The notes: generated by a model from the letters alone, not told the origin. Shown: positions 10,401 to 21,253, counted from the stretch's first letter. The stretch is 60,000 bases of DNA from Mesostigma viride (GCA_009746045.1 RPFO01000026.1:2051286-2111285), one strand, 5' to 3'. Made by a program: numbers and translations.

Positions 10401-11221
10401 CCCTCCCTGCTGTAAGTGCGCTTGACATCCTTCATCTGGGAGGAGGCGCGCGACTCATCATCGTGCATCCACGCGTCCACTATCGCGTCAATCACGAATT
10501 GCGGCAAAGGGCGCCCCTTGCGAGCCTGCGCGTGTCTGAGGTAGTCCAACTTCTGCTGCCTTCGTATCGCGCGAATTCCGCGAATCTTCTTGGCGTCCAT
10601 CCCCGTCAGGTTCTCCAACTCCGCGGCCGAAAACTCCTTCTCCAAGTCGTCACCACAGTAAAGCGTGGACATCAGCACCATCCTGACGTCTCTGTCTGCG
10701 TCGCTTTTGGTCAGACCATCAAAAAAGCCGTTAATCCGAGCCACCCAGAACCTGTTCAGTTCTGCCATCCGCTCCTGATTGTAAAGCTTTTTCGCCTCCT
10801 CATGATACTTCCCGTGACCTAGTTCAGCGGCCCTAGAGTTAAAGCCAGCAATCATCTGGTCGAAAGCCGGCCCCCGCCCCTCGGGTTTTGTCATCGCCTG
10901 AGCCGCTTCAAACGCCTGGTCAGCGAAATATTCCCCAATAACCCTCTTTGATTTCGAGTATTCTCCCGGCCGCTTGACTTCCTTGGCTTCAGGCTGCGCT
11001 GGATTCTGGTTCTCATCTCCGAAAACCCTTTTTGCGCCAGTTGACTGCTTCGTCCCGGTGTTCAACTTAATTGCACTGAATCCTGGACGACCGGACGCAA
11101 GGGCGAAAACTCCCACCCGTTCGCGTGCTGCATGCCATGACGACCGGCACAACGAAATCCATGCAAATCGAGTATCGTTGGGAAAAGCGACAATTACAGA
11201 CAAAGTTCGAAAGTGTATCAT
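7493..11221 (-). CDS. DDE-type transposase-like protein of the giant transposon (3 exons)
   Basis: Exons are 9656-11221, 8724-9500 and 7493-8239, with GT-AG introns and all junctions in phase 0. They give about 1,029 residues if the first ATG is used, though the first 50 residues are uncertain. Exon 1 is basic and carries Cys clusters that look zinc-binding (NLCACEKH, CKCGAECAGCSKY). Exon 2 holds a likely DDE core with HGDWAENY (Asp near 590), CSDNCAVQFKS (Asp near 675) and EQHGKGEVDGQGAK (acidic residues near 716-718). Exon 3 begins with more Cys (SCYCPPCLAGRFEGC) and a possible small beta domain (HDYVAVPSDKD). This order recalls transposon-derived animal proteins with an HGKG..DG..G..K signature, but I cannot name the superfamily. 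No stop or frameshift is visible. Both introns contain the element's palindromes. Confidence 0.75.
8240..8723 (-). repeat. Transposase intron 2 with a tandem array of palindrome-bearing units
   Basis: Tandem units of about 80 bp (AAAATTCGACACAGGGTAT through ACAAGATATTAAGTGATCG) repeat from about 8350 to 8560. Each carries a near-palindrome GGGTATAGCTGCAGAGAGAC. Five palindromes lie in this intron, at about 8311, 8383, 8463, 8542 and 8639. An additional small exon cannot be excluded. Confidence 0.7.
9577..9597. repeat. Palindrome copy in transposase intron 1
   Basis: GGGTCTCGCTGCAG followed by CTATAGG lies in the 155-nt intron 9501-9655. It is one member of the element-specific palindrome family with a CTGCAG core. 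Confidence 0.75.
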
Positions 11222-11235
11222 TTTTTACCACGATT

Positions 11236-11495
11236 GGGGTCTAGCTGCAGCTAGACCCTTAGAGGGGCTTTTTCCGTTAGACGAAAAGATTACCTGATGT
11301 GGTGAACTTAGCATACCCCGACCAAGATTGGGGTCTCGCTGCAGCTAGACCCTTCATTGCGGCGTGCGATTGTTAAATCACAGACTTCTGATTCATTAAT
11401 TTTATAGCAACCATAAAGAGGGTCTAGCTGCAGCGAGACCCTTGAATTTAAGCTATTGCTTGTGGTTATAAATGGTCTAGCTGCAGAGAGACCCC
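11236..11495. repeat. Cluster of four palindromes upstream of the transposase gene
   Basis: Four copies at about 11236-11258, 11329-11353, 11420-11441 and 11474-11495 lie in the 5' flank of the minus-strand transposase gene. Their arms are GGGTCTAG or GGGTCTCG around CTGCAG. The first is a perfect palindrome. A promoter-proximal position makes a regulatory or transposase-binding role possible, but this is inference. Confidence 0.75.
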
Positions 11496-11589
11496 AATAA
11501 GGACGAAAAGATTTCAGGTTTTCCTCACCTTCGCGGCTCATTCTCTTATTAGTTCTCCCAGAACACTCAGATACCTGCATGGCGAGAAT

Positions 11590-11815
11590 AACAAAAATAA
11601 CACAGTAGCATTGATAAAATTGTTTATCAGAAAATATATATACTAATTACAGTATATTTTGCAAAAGATTTTATAATATATTGTGAATAGCATGGTTAAA
11701 TTCCACATACTTTAATAATATGGTATGTTAAAGTATATAGAATCATTATTTAGTAAATCATTTACAAGAAAAAGTGGTATAGACTATTATTATTATATAG
11801 TTCGGCAATCTATGA
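11590..11815. other. AT-rich intergenic segment
   Basis: A markedly AT-rich stretch of about 220 bp (for example TATATATACTAATTACAG) lies between the two divergent genes of the giant transposon. It has no coding sequence. It could hold promoter elements or an easily melted region, but nothing specific can be read. Confidence 0.5.
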
Positions 11816-12317
11816 TAGTAAGACGTACCGGATGTCAGGTTTATCAGCGGGCTCCAGGGCTATAGCGTCTCGCTGCAGCGTGATTGTTTGGTGCTATGAC
11901 TGATTTCAGTAGATGTGCAGAAAAAAATTTATTTCCATGACCACACCAGGAATCGAACCCAGAACCTCATTGTACATTGACGCATGGTAACGATGTCAGC
12001 CAAACATCCGAATGTTCCCAGGTAAATGGGCTGGAGGTCGTCTCTTTTTATACCTGCGGCCACAAGCACGGGTGACGGCATATTGGATGTCGTCCAATCC
12101 GCTAGCTTGGTTCCAAAAGATGGGATCGAGCTTTTGCACCAGCGCCGCGCTTCCAGTTTTCAGTTCCGTGGGGAGGAACGAGGATGCCACGTTTCCAATT
12201 TTTTCAATACCGTTCAGCCCTGTGACGCCGCGTCCGTTTTGCGAATTGCGACCGTCCCATCGCCCATCGAAAAAGAAGCGCAGCCGCAGAGAGACCCCAT
12301 AGCTGATACGAGCTGCC
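11816..12317. other. Intergenic stretch with palindrome half-sites, no clear gene
   Basis: A degenerate palindrome at about 11868-11884 and a half-copy at about 12281-12299 (GCAGAGAGACCCC) are recognisable. Open frames exist on both strands but none is convincing. A minus-strand tRNA B-box-like string lies near 11950. Confidence 0.45.
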
Positions 12318-13042
12318 ATATCGTTTCGACGTTTGCATGCTACCTGCTGGATTATAAAATCCTACGTTGATACCTGCCTGGTGCCGGAAGTTTACAAGGA
12401 AATCGGTCTGCTTTCGCCGCACAACGAAAAAAAGGTGAGCTTTTGCCGCATCCTGGATGGTAGGCTGACTAAAATTGTTCTATCAAAAACGGCAACTAAA
12501 CAGCGCATGCACGCCGACGACACAGTTAGCCAGCTGGGCGAAGACATGTCCTTGCTGCCATCGCAAGAAACTCTATGTTGCAGCAAGAGTGATAAAAATG
12601 TCTGGCTTCCTTCTTTTCGTTGCTAGCTAAACCCTGCAGACATCTCGGTAGAGTCAGCTAAGCCGATCCTAATCCACATCTGGCATCCATCCCTTTAGTC
12701 TAGTTGCCATGGAGCGTTTCTTGGTCTCGCACATGTCGATCATGGTGGTGCTAGGCTTTCACTTGGGTCACCCTTTCCATGTTTGCTATGCCTTTGGTCT
12801 GGTTAGGTTATAGGTGTAGATGTGCACATACTGCATTTGCTGCGTTTCTAATCGGTGCTCCTGTTTGATGCTTTTTTTCCCCTTCATATCGTTTCGACGT
12901 TTGCATGCTACCTGCCGGATTATAACATCGGACGTTGCTACCTGCCTGCATAACGATAGTTTGCAAGAAATCTTCATTTTGCCGAAACACAAAAAAAGGT
13001 GATCTTTTGCCGCAACGTGGATGGTAGGCTGACTAAAATTGT
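12318..13042 (+). repeat. Direct repeat pair preceding the 30-bp array
   Basis: About 160 bp at 12318-12482 (CATATCGTTTCGACGTTTGC through GGTAGGCTGACTAAAATTGT) recurs diverged at 12887-13042. The 30-bp minisatellite begins exactly where the second copy ends (GACTAAAATTGTGCTGCTACG), so the array may have grown out of the repeat end. Confidence 0.7.
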
Positions 13043-15205
13043 GCTGCTACGTATCAATACATGTGGGGGGGTGCTGCTACGTATCAATACATGTGGGGGG
13101 GTGCTGCTACGTATCAATACATGTGGGGGGGTGCTGCTACGTATCAATACACGTGGGGGGGTGCTGCTACGTATCAATACATGTGGGGGGGTGCTGCTAC
13201 GTATCAATACATGTGGGGGGGTGCTGCTACGTATCAATACATGTGGGGGGGTGCTGCTACGTATCAATACACGTGGGGGGGTGCTGCTACGTATCAATAC
13301 ATGTGGGGGGGTGCTGCTACGTATCAATACATGTGGGGGGGTGCTGCTACGTATCAATACATGTGGGGGGGTGCTGCTACGTATCAATACATGTGGGGGG
13401 GTGCTGCTACGTATCAATACACGTGGGGGGGTGCTGCTACGTATCAATACATGTGGGGGGGTGCTGCTACGTATCAATACATGTGGGGGGGTGCTGCTAC
13501 GTATCAATACATGTGGGGGGGTGCTGCTACGTATCAATACACGTGGGGGGGTGCTGCTACGTATCAATACATGTGGGGGGGTGCTGCTACGTATCAATAC
13601 ATGTGGGGGGGTGCTGCTACGTATCAATACATGTGGGGGGTGCTGCTACGTATCAATACATGTGTGGGGGGGATGCTACGTATCAATACATGTGGGGGGG
13701 TGCTGCTACGTATCAATACATGTGGGGGGGTGCTGCTACGTATCAATACATGTGGGGGGGTGCTGCTACGTATCAATACACGTGGGGGGGTGCTGCTACG
13801 TATCAATACACGTGGGGGGGTGCTGCTACGTATCAATACATGTGGGGGGGTGCTGCTACGTATCAATACATGTGGGGGGGTGCTGCTACGTATCAATACA
13901 TGTGGGGGGGTGCTGCTACGTATCAATACATGTGTGGGGGGATGCTACGTATCAATACATGTGGGGGGGTGCTGCTACGTATCAATACACGTGGGGGGGT
14001 GCTGCTACGTATCAATACATGTGGGGGGGTGCTGCTACGTATCAATACATGTGGGGGGGTGCTGCTACGTGTCAATACATGTGGGGGGGTGCTGCTACGT
14101 ATCAATACATGTGTGGGGGGATGCTACGTATCAATACATGTGGGGGGGTGCTGCTACGTATCAATACATGTGGGGGGGTGCTGCTACGTATCAATACATG
14201 TGGGGGGGTGCTGCTACGTATCAATACACGTGGGGGGGTGCTGCTACGTATCAATACACGTGGGGGGGTGCTGCTACGTATCAATACATGTGGGGGGGTG
14301 CTGCTACGTATCAATACATGTGGGGGGGTGCTGCTACGTATCAATACATGTGGGGGGGTGCTGCTACGTATCAATACATGTGTGGGGGGGATGCTACGTA
14401 TCAATACATGTGGGGGGGTGCTGCTACGTATCAATACACGTGGGGGGGTGCTGCTACGTATCAATACATGTGGGGGGGTGCTGCTACGTATCAATACATG
14501 TGGGGGGGTGCTGCTACGTATCAATACATGTGGGGGGGGCTGCTACGTATCAATACATGTGGGGGGGTGCTGCTACGTATCAATACATGTGGGGGGGTGC
14601 TGCTACGTATCAATACATGTGGGGGGGTGCTGCTACGTATCAATACACGTGGGGGGGTGCTGCTACGTATCAATACACGTGGGGGGGTGCTGCTACGTAT
14701 CAATACATGTGGGGGGGTGCTGCTACGTATCAATACATGTGGGGGGGTGCTGCTACGTATCAATACATGTGGGGGGGTGCTGCTACGTATCAATACATGT
14801 GGGGGGGTGCTGCTACGTATCAATACATGTGGGGGGGGATGCTACGTATCAATACACGTGGGGGGGTGCTGCTACGTATCAATACATGTGGGGGGGTGCT
14901 GCTACGTATCAATACATGTGGGGGGGTGCTGCTACGTATCAATACATGTGGGGGGGTGCTGCTACGTATCAATACATGTGGGGGGGTGCTGCTACGTATC
15001 AATACATGTGTGGGGGGGATGCTACGTATCAATACATGTGGGGGGGTGCTGCTACGTATCAATACATGTGGGGGGGTGCTGCTACGTATCAATACATGTG
15101 GGGGGGTGCTGCTACGTATCAATACATGTGGGGGGGGATGCTACGTATTAATACACGTGGGGGGGTGATGCTACGTATCAATACATGTGGGGGGGTGATG
15201 CTACG
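13043..15205 (+). repeat. 30-bp minisatellite array, forward orientation
   Basis: About 70 copies of a 30-bp unit, GTGCTGCTACGTATCAATAC plus ATGTGGGGGG, with an ATGTG/ACGTG polymorphism and periodic length variants in the G run. Because 30 is a multiple of three and the unit lacks stops, long frames stay open in all three plus-strand frames. These are not genes. TACGTA and ACATGT palindromes lie in each unit. Confidence 0.95.
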
Positions 15206-15878
15206 TATCATTTATTTATTCATGCCATCATCCCCCCACATTTAATTATTAATGCCATCACCCCCCCACATTCTTTTATTCATGGCAGCACACCCCCACA
15301 TTTATTTATTCATGCCATCACCCCCCCACATTTAATTATTAATGCCAGCACCCCCCAACATTCATTTATTCATGCCATCACACCCCCACATTCTTTTATT
15401 CATGGCAGCACCCCCCCACATTTATTTATTCATGCCATCACCCCCCCACATTTAATTATTAATGCCAGCACCCCCCAACATTCATTTATTCATGCCATCA
15501 CACCCCCACATTCTTTTATTCATGGCAGCACCCCCCCACATTCTTTTATTCATGGCAGCACCCCCCCACATTTATTTATTCATGCCATCACACCCCCACA
15601 TTCTTTTATTCATGGCAGCACCCCCCCACATTTATTTATTCATGCCATCACCCCCCCACATTTAATTATTAATGCCAGCACCCCCCAACATTCATTTATT
15701 CATGCCATCACACCCCCACATTCTTTTATTCATGGCAGCACCCCCCCACATTTATTTATTCATGCCATCACCCCCCACATTTAATTATTAATGCCAGCAC
15801 CCCCCCACATGCATTTATACATAGCATCCCCCCCCACATGTATTTATACGTAGCTTCCCCCCCCACATGTATTTATAC
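15206..15878 (-). repeat. 30-bp array, inverted and diverged relative to the preceding array
   Basis: About 22 copies of a 30-bp unit such as CACATTTATTTATTCATGCC plus ATCACCCCCC. It aligns to the reverse complement of the preceding unit (CACATGTATTGATACGTAGC plus AGCACCCCCC). The last copies, near 15820-15875, are closest to that sequence. The two arrays form a head-to-head inverted structure with its centre near 15205. Confidence 0.85.
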
Positions 15879-15888
15879 GTGGTCGTAA

Positions 15889-16352
15889 GGGTCTCGCTGC
15901 GGGTAGACCCTCGGAATTTTGTTTTTGTATTGACGTTAGGGTCTCGCTGCAGCGAGACCCCAAGGAATGTCAATTTTTCATGTTTTCATGATGGGGGGTC
16001 TTTCTTTTCTCACCCTTAAAATGATTTGTTTTTGTATCGGTGTTAGGGTCTCGCTGCAGCGAGACCCCTACGAATGTCGACTTTTAATGTTTGCAAGATG
16101 GGAGGGGGCTTTCTTCGCTCACCCTAAAAATTATTTGTTTTTGTTTGACGTTAGGGTCTCGCTGCAGCGAGACCCCAAGGAATGTATACTTTTTTATGTT
16201 TGCATGATGGGAGGTTGCTTGTTTACGCTCACCCTAAAAATGATTTGTTTTTGCTTGAAGTGAGGGTCTCGCTGCAGCGAGACGCCAAAGTTTTGCATTA
16301 AACTAAATGTCCCTTTTAGAATCCACGAAAGGGTCTAGCTGCAGCGAGACCC
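15889..16352. repeat. Cluster of six palindromes upstream of the giant gene
   Basis: Copies lie at about 15889, 15939, 16046, 16154, 16264 and 16331, spaced 50-110 bp. Three are perfect palindromes of GGGTCTCG, CTGCAG and CGAGACCC. The stretches between them are also related (TTTTTGT..TTAGGGTC, CTCACCCT.AAAATGATTTG), so this is a tandem array of about 110 bp units. It ends just before the likely first coding exon at 16430. Confidence 0.85.
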
Positions 16353-16429
16353 TCCCCATCGTTTTTCTGCCGGCGATTCAGATTCTGAATGACATTTGTG
16401 AAACTTGCTTTTTTGATATTGTTCTGCAG

Positions 16430-17623
16430 ATGTCGTCCTCCTATTCCGATTCTGTCAAGGCCACTCCCGTTTCACCCAAGATGACGGCGAACACCTCGCC
16501 GGACCGAACGGCAACGGAGGAGTTTCCTTCGTTGCAGTTCGGTCCCGTAAAAGATCTTGCGAGGTCCCCCCCCACCGAGTCCCCCTCGCCCTCCAAGTCC
16601 AACTTGCCCCCCAGCGAGTTGGACAGAATTATACCCCCCACCTCTCTCGCTGCTGCGTCTCGCGCTCCGTCCCGCTCTCCGCCCCGTAAGTCTCCATCGC
16701 CGCCCCCCAAGTCGGCCGGAGCTACTGCGTCCCGCTCGCCGCCCCGCAAGTCCCCCAAGTCCCCCGCAACTGCGACCCGTTCGCCGAACCGCAAGTCCCC
16801 CTCTCCGCCCAAAGTTCCCCCCGCTACCGCGTCCCGCTCTCCTTCTCGCAAGTCCCCCTCGCCGTCAACCAAGAACCCCGCAACTGCGACCCGCTCGCCG
16901 TCCCGCTCTGCTTCCCCCAAGTCCCGCTCGCCGCCACCCAAGTCCCCCGCTGCTGCGTCCCGCTCGCCGTCCCCCAAGCATTCCAGTTCTAAGCGTAAGC
17001 CTGCGGCCGAGTGGGTAGAGGAAGACGACCGCACCAAAGAGCTCAGGAAGCTGAGGAAGTCTATCAGTGAGCTTGTTGAGGAGGACGAGCGCGATCAGAC
17101 TAACGGGAGGCCTGAAGACCCGGAATCGCCGGTTCGGGAGTCGCGTCAGAAGCGGTTGTCCGATTTGTTAGCAATGGCCGCAAGCTTTGCTGACGAATAC
17201 GCGGCTCTCGACAAGAAGGACAAGGAGAAGGAGAAGGCGGAGAGGGAGGCCATCGAGAAGGCGGAGAGGGAGAGGGTGGAGAGGGAGGAGAAGGAGAGGC
17301 TGGAGAAGGCGGAGAGGGAGGAGGAGGAGAGGGAGTACAAGGAGAAAAAGGCTGCCCAGGAGAAGGAGCACAGGATCCTGGTGGCGAAGCAGAAGGAGGA
17401 GGCGAAGAAGAAGACGGAGGCGGCAGCGAAGGGAATTCTTGCGGAGGAGGCCGCTCTTTTTTTGCAGATGCGACAGGAGAGGATGAAGGCGGAAGAGGCC
17501 GCGAGGAAGATGGAGGAGGAGGCTGCGAGGAAGGGGGAGGAGGCTGCGAAGGCAGTTGAGGGGGAGAAGGACGAGAACGGGAGCCCACCCCTTCTTCACG
17601 AAGGATTTTCAGTCGATTATCAG
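16430..17623 (+). CDS. Giant gene, exon 1: Ser/Pro/Lys/Arg-rich region and coiled coil
   Basis: The 398 codons start MSSSYSDSVK. Residues about 70-205 contain repeated SPSRKSP, SPPRKSP and ATRSP blocks, like the RS/SPK-rich tails of nuclear proteins. Residues about 265-385 are an uninterrupted Glu/Lys/Arg/Ala helix with many EREEKERLEKAE-type heptads, predicted coiled coil. The exon ends GFSVDYQ before GTATGT at 17624. The 187-nt intron that follows carries one palindrome at 17722. Confidence 0.65.
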
Positions 17624-17721
17624 GTATGTTTATTAATGTGAGACGTACATTTTTCAGATGGCTTGAACGGCGTGTGTGTATCGTAGAAAGGGTGGGATTT
17701 TATGTCATACATTGATCGTAA

Positions 17722-17741
17722 GGGTCTAGCTGCGGAGAGAC
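17722..17741. repeat. Palindrome copy in giant-gene intron 1
   Basis: GGGTCTAGCTGCGGAGAGAC, a diverged family member, lies in intron 17624-17810. Confidence 0.7.
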
Positions 17742-17810
17742 GTTGACCTAGGAGTTAAGGTTGTTGACGACGACGATGTGTGGCCTTTTTTTTACTCTTG
17801 TTGTCTGCAG

Positions 17811-20588
17811 CCCGACACGCTGGCCATTCTGAAACAGTACCTGGCTCAGGCTGAGTCTGAGTCTGGGGTGAGTCGTAAAGCCGAAAAGGTCTTGAGAGGC
17901 TTGATCCGCTTTCTTTCGGCCGAGATAGGGTTTGCAGAGAAGTCCGGTGTCGTCGCCAACCCGAGTGTCCTCCAGTTTCAGAACGTAATTTGGAAGAACG
18001 ACCGCTGCGGCCAGCTTGCTTTGTTCGGAGCCACACTGCGAGCCATTCATGGGAAGAGGGTCGTTGGTGACGACATGTATGAGGTTTTGAAGATCGCGCA
18101 GTCGTGCATCCTTAATCTGAAGGAGGATGTCGGACGTTACTTTCCCCGTCGTGCTTTAATATGGTCGACGCTCTTTGATGAGGTTGAAAAGTTCGAGGTC
18201 CACATTGGCTTCACATGCATCGAGGCTTCCTATATGGAAACCTTGAAAACCACTGCGTTGCATCAGCTCTTTAAACTCATGACTGGAGATATGAGAGCGG
18301 ATTCGAGGGCTTCACTGTCGGAAGATGAAGTGTTTGATATTGTCAGGCAAGGATTTGTTGACACGTCCAACAGTGACTATATCGTAATTGTGCCGGGAAG
18401 AATGAATGACGTAGGAGGATTGGAGGAGCGCGCACATGAAGTGATCGCGCATTTGGACATGGCAAGAGACCACTTACTGCAATCTTTTGTTAACTCGTCG
18501 TCTGTCCCTGGTCCTAATTTTAGGACTGAGTTCAACTCAGTCCTAATTTTAGGACCTAATTTTGAGGTTTTGTAGAAAATTCGCCCCGGTCGGAATATTT
18601 GGCAGAAAAATTTTCTCAAAATTTATTCAAATACTACTTGAAAAGCACTTTCTTGGACATATTTTTGGGATTTTTTTGGATTTGGTTTGGGCGGCTAACC
18701 GTACGGTGAAAGTACAGGTGGTAAGGGTACATTTTCACGCGAAACGTGAGTTTCGGAAATGCACGACCTAGCCATGGCGGCTTGCGCCCATGCATGCAGT
18801 TTACGTTTTCGGACGATTTTGCGGGCCAAACCCAGGAAATAGATTTTTTATGTCCTAAAGATGATACAAGTGAATTTTAACCTCGCGGGGATGCGATTTA
18901 CTGGGTGTCGGCACTGTTCTTGCTGGAAAAATCTGCGATTAGGCAGGTCGACGGAATGGATTACTACAATTGATTGCCGGATCAAATCGAAGGGTTTATA
19001 GGTTTCTTTCTACCTTTTATCATGTATTGTCGTAGATTAAGTCTAATGGCAGTAAAGATTTGATGATTTCGACCACTCTGTCACGTCATGGTTCGTGTGC
19101 CGCAAAGTGCCACTTTTGCAGGCACCGCCTGGGCCAAGGTAACGCCAGCCGTGCCAGGTAAAGCTGGAATATCGCTGCTTCATCGTTTCTTGGTATTCTT
19201 ACATGAGTTTAAGCTTGCGATGCGCTGTCAGTTTTGAGTCTTGCTGCTCTTTCTTGACCGTTGCCTGCCCCTCTCTAAAACCATCTTTTTAGATGATCTT
19301 ACCAGGCATTTGCCTTACCGTAGCGTGGCTGTACAAGGTTTTAGGTGCTGAATGGGTTTAAACACTTTCATAGATGTTAGTTATTCTCGTGCTATGTTCA
19401 TACTGCATGATTGTGTGGTCATGGGCTGCGTCAAGGGTACTGTCAAGCTTATACGGGTGAGTGAAAAATCTTGGTGATAAACCACTGTCATAATGTGCCA
19501 GCAGGTATCTTGGCCATGTCATGGCAAGGTAATACAGTTTTATCCATGTCCATTCTTGTAAAGAACAATTAAATGTGACTAACCTACCCATTATATCGGT
19601 GGTTATTACTTATAATACATCCCTTGGTAGCTACGTATCCATACGCATTCCCTATATGTATGCATAGGCTTTCACACATACTAAGGTACAATATAACTGC
19701 AATATGATGATGCAAGTATGTTTTCCTATTATGCCTGAAGGGAAATGCGCTGATTGACATGGTTTGTGGCCACGCTACTATGAAGTATGACCGCACTTAC
19801 ATGCTTGCAAATTGCTAGCATGGCCCAGTCCTATGTATAGGACTGGCAGTATTTGGCGTGTTTCAGGCAGTGCCAGTGGCCAAATTGAGTCCAGTTTTTT
19901 GCCACAGGTCAAGAACTATATTGTTTACATGCCTGTATTTTTTTAACATGCATATGGAATTTATTCAATTTTTGCCACTCATGCTTCCACACAAAAATGC
20001 AAATTCGCCGACGGTGCCATACATCCATGTAATTTTTAGGAGTTTGGGTCAAGTTTTCACTGATGTAGTATTTTTGCCAGCAAGAGGACATCAAATACTC
20101 CATAGACCCACATCTAAGCATCTTGGATGGACCCCCCACCTAGTCACTACACACGGTTGAAAAAGGTCAACTCAGTCCTATTATTAGGACTGAGTTGGGA
20201 CAGACGACGAGTTAAGTGGCGGACTGACTTTCTTGTCAGCCCGGACGCCAGCCTTTCGCGGGAAGCGGTCGCTTTCTTTTTGGATTGGGCTGGACAGGTG
20301 ATCCAAAGTTTCCGGCACCGGGAGGACTTCCATGTTATTCAGACATATAAGCCATACCGGGAAGTCGTCCAGGAATGGTTGGATCAAATCTCGTTGGTTG
20401 ATTGTCTCCAGAGTATCCGAACCAAGACAGACACGGAGTGGTCTGATTTAGAGGCGGGAGGCCATTGGCAGTCCCTCGAGTTGTTCTTCGAGGCGGAATT
20501 GAGGCGGCAACTGGAAAAGGAGAGAGCCCATCAAGTGCCGATATGGCCTTTGGGGAAGATTTTGAGGAGGTGGAAGTTCTACGTTTCG
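17811..20588 (+). CDS. Giant gene, exon 2, split by a TTAA-flanked insertion
   Basis: Coding parts are 17811-18493 and 20216-20588. They form 352 codons with no stop once the insertion is removed. The frame runs from LLQSFV into KWRTDFLV across a single TTAA. The sequence has the composition of a helical globular domain (GLIRFLSAEIGFAEKSG, QLALFGATLRAIHGKR). No family was recognised. The donor GTACGT follows at 20589. Confidence 0.65.
18490..18493. repeat. TTAA target duplication, left
   Basis: TTAA here and at 20212-20215 flank the 1.7-kb element. TTAA duplications are typical of piggyBac, Kolobok and Sola3 transposons. Confidence 0.8.
18494..20211. mobile_element. 1.7-kb non-autonomous TTAA transposon
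   Basis: The 1,718-bp element begins CTCGTCGTCTGTCCC and ends with its exact reverse complement, flanked by TTAA. It sits in exon 2 of the giant gene, and removal restores the frame. Inside each end are further inverted motifs built on ACTCAGTCCTAA and TTAGGACTGAGT, able to form hairpins. There is no substantial open frame, so it needs a transposase from elsewhere. Its ends differ from those of the piggyBac element at 24320 (CCCCTCAACCGTC), so that enzyme is not an obvious partner. Confidence 0.85.
18500..20160. other. Non-coding interior of the 1.7-kb element
   Basis: Only short open frames below about 100 codons occur, on both strands, with no recognisable domain. Apart from the hairpin-forming ends I see nothing specific. 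Confidence 0.6.
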
Positions 20589-20695
20589 GTACGTTAACTT
20601 GCCGATATCGTTTATCGATTTGGGTTGTTTCCATTCCCTGAATAGGGCTCTATATGCTGACCAACCTTCATGGTTTGTCCTGTCATATCATGCAG

Positions 20696-20958
20696 GGGGG
20701 CTCCATGCCAGGGGACGTATCGGAGGATTTACCTAATTTGTCAGACTTGGTTGATAAGGTGGGTGCTTGTCCGTCGAGTTTCCACGAGCATCTTACATGG
20801 GGTCTAGCTGCAGGTAGACCCTCACCCTTTTATTGAGACTGACATGTTCGGCTAATTTCAACGGTGCCCCCAACCAATCTGTTGTCTTTTTTCAGGGGGC
20901 GGCTGCGGCGATGGCTGTTGACAGTGCTGGTATTTGGTCTGGACTCGAGATGGAAATG
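20696..20958 (+). CDS. Giant gene, exons 3 and 4 (two 63-nt exons)
   Basis: Exons 20696-20758 and 20896-20958 are each exactly 21 codons, start with GGG after TGCAG or TTCAG, and end at GTGGGT and GTAAGC donors. They encode acidic or Ala-rich linkers (DLPNLSDLVDK; GAAAAMAVDSAG). Their equal length and similar starts suggest an old exon duplication. The intron between them carries a palindrome at 20799. Confidence 0.6.
20799..20822. repeat. Palindrome copy in giant-gene intron 3
   Basis: GGGGTCTAGCTGCAG followed by GTAGACCC lies in intron 20759-20895. Confidence 0.75.
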
Positions 20959-21082
20959 GTAAGCATTAAACGATATCCGGATGTCTGCATTTCGCCTGAA
21001 GTTTTAGTGAGCGCATTATGCGAAATATACAAATATCGACTAATTTTGATTTCCAATGAGCTGTCGTATTCGGTGTTGACAG

Positions 21083-21210
21083 GCGGGGGGTTTGGCCTCA
21101 GCAGGCGCTGCCGGAGAGGAAGAAAACGCTGGAGGAGATGAGGATGGGGGGATGAAAACGCTGGAGGAGATGAGGATGGGGGAGACGCTGAGGGAGAAGT
21201 GGCTGTGCAG
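21083..21210 (+). pseudogene. Giant gene, exon 5 with a frame-breaking 32-bp tandem duplication
   Basis: The exon lies between GACAG and GTACGT. It contains GAAAACGCTGGAGGAGATGA followed by GGATGGGGGGAT and then the same phrase again. As it stands the exon is 128 nt and leaves the following exon out of frame. Subtracting one 32-bp unit gives 96 nt and the frame continues from AEGEVAVQ into AGAVAGGT of exon 6. The duplication is therefore a frameshift lesion, or an assembly artefact. Confidence 0.65.
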
Positions 21211-21253
21211 GTACGTTCATCCGCCGCGAGTTCGTGTGATTTTTTTCGTGCTG

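Noticed and set aside
11940-12010. tRNA gene on the minus strand
   Set aside because: A B-box-like GGTTCGATTCC is present, but acceptor and anticodon stems do not pair.
13043-15205. Open frames of about 700 codons in all three plus frames
   Set aside because: They arise from a 30-bp repeat without stops. Composition is purely repetitive.
13043-15878. CRISPR-like array
   Set aside because: Units are contiguous without unique spacers, and the DNA is eukaryotic.
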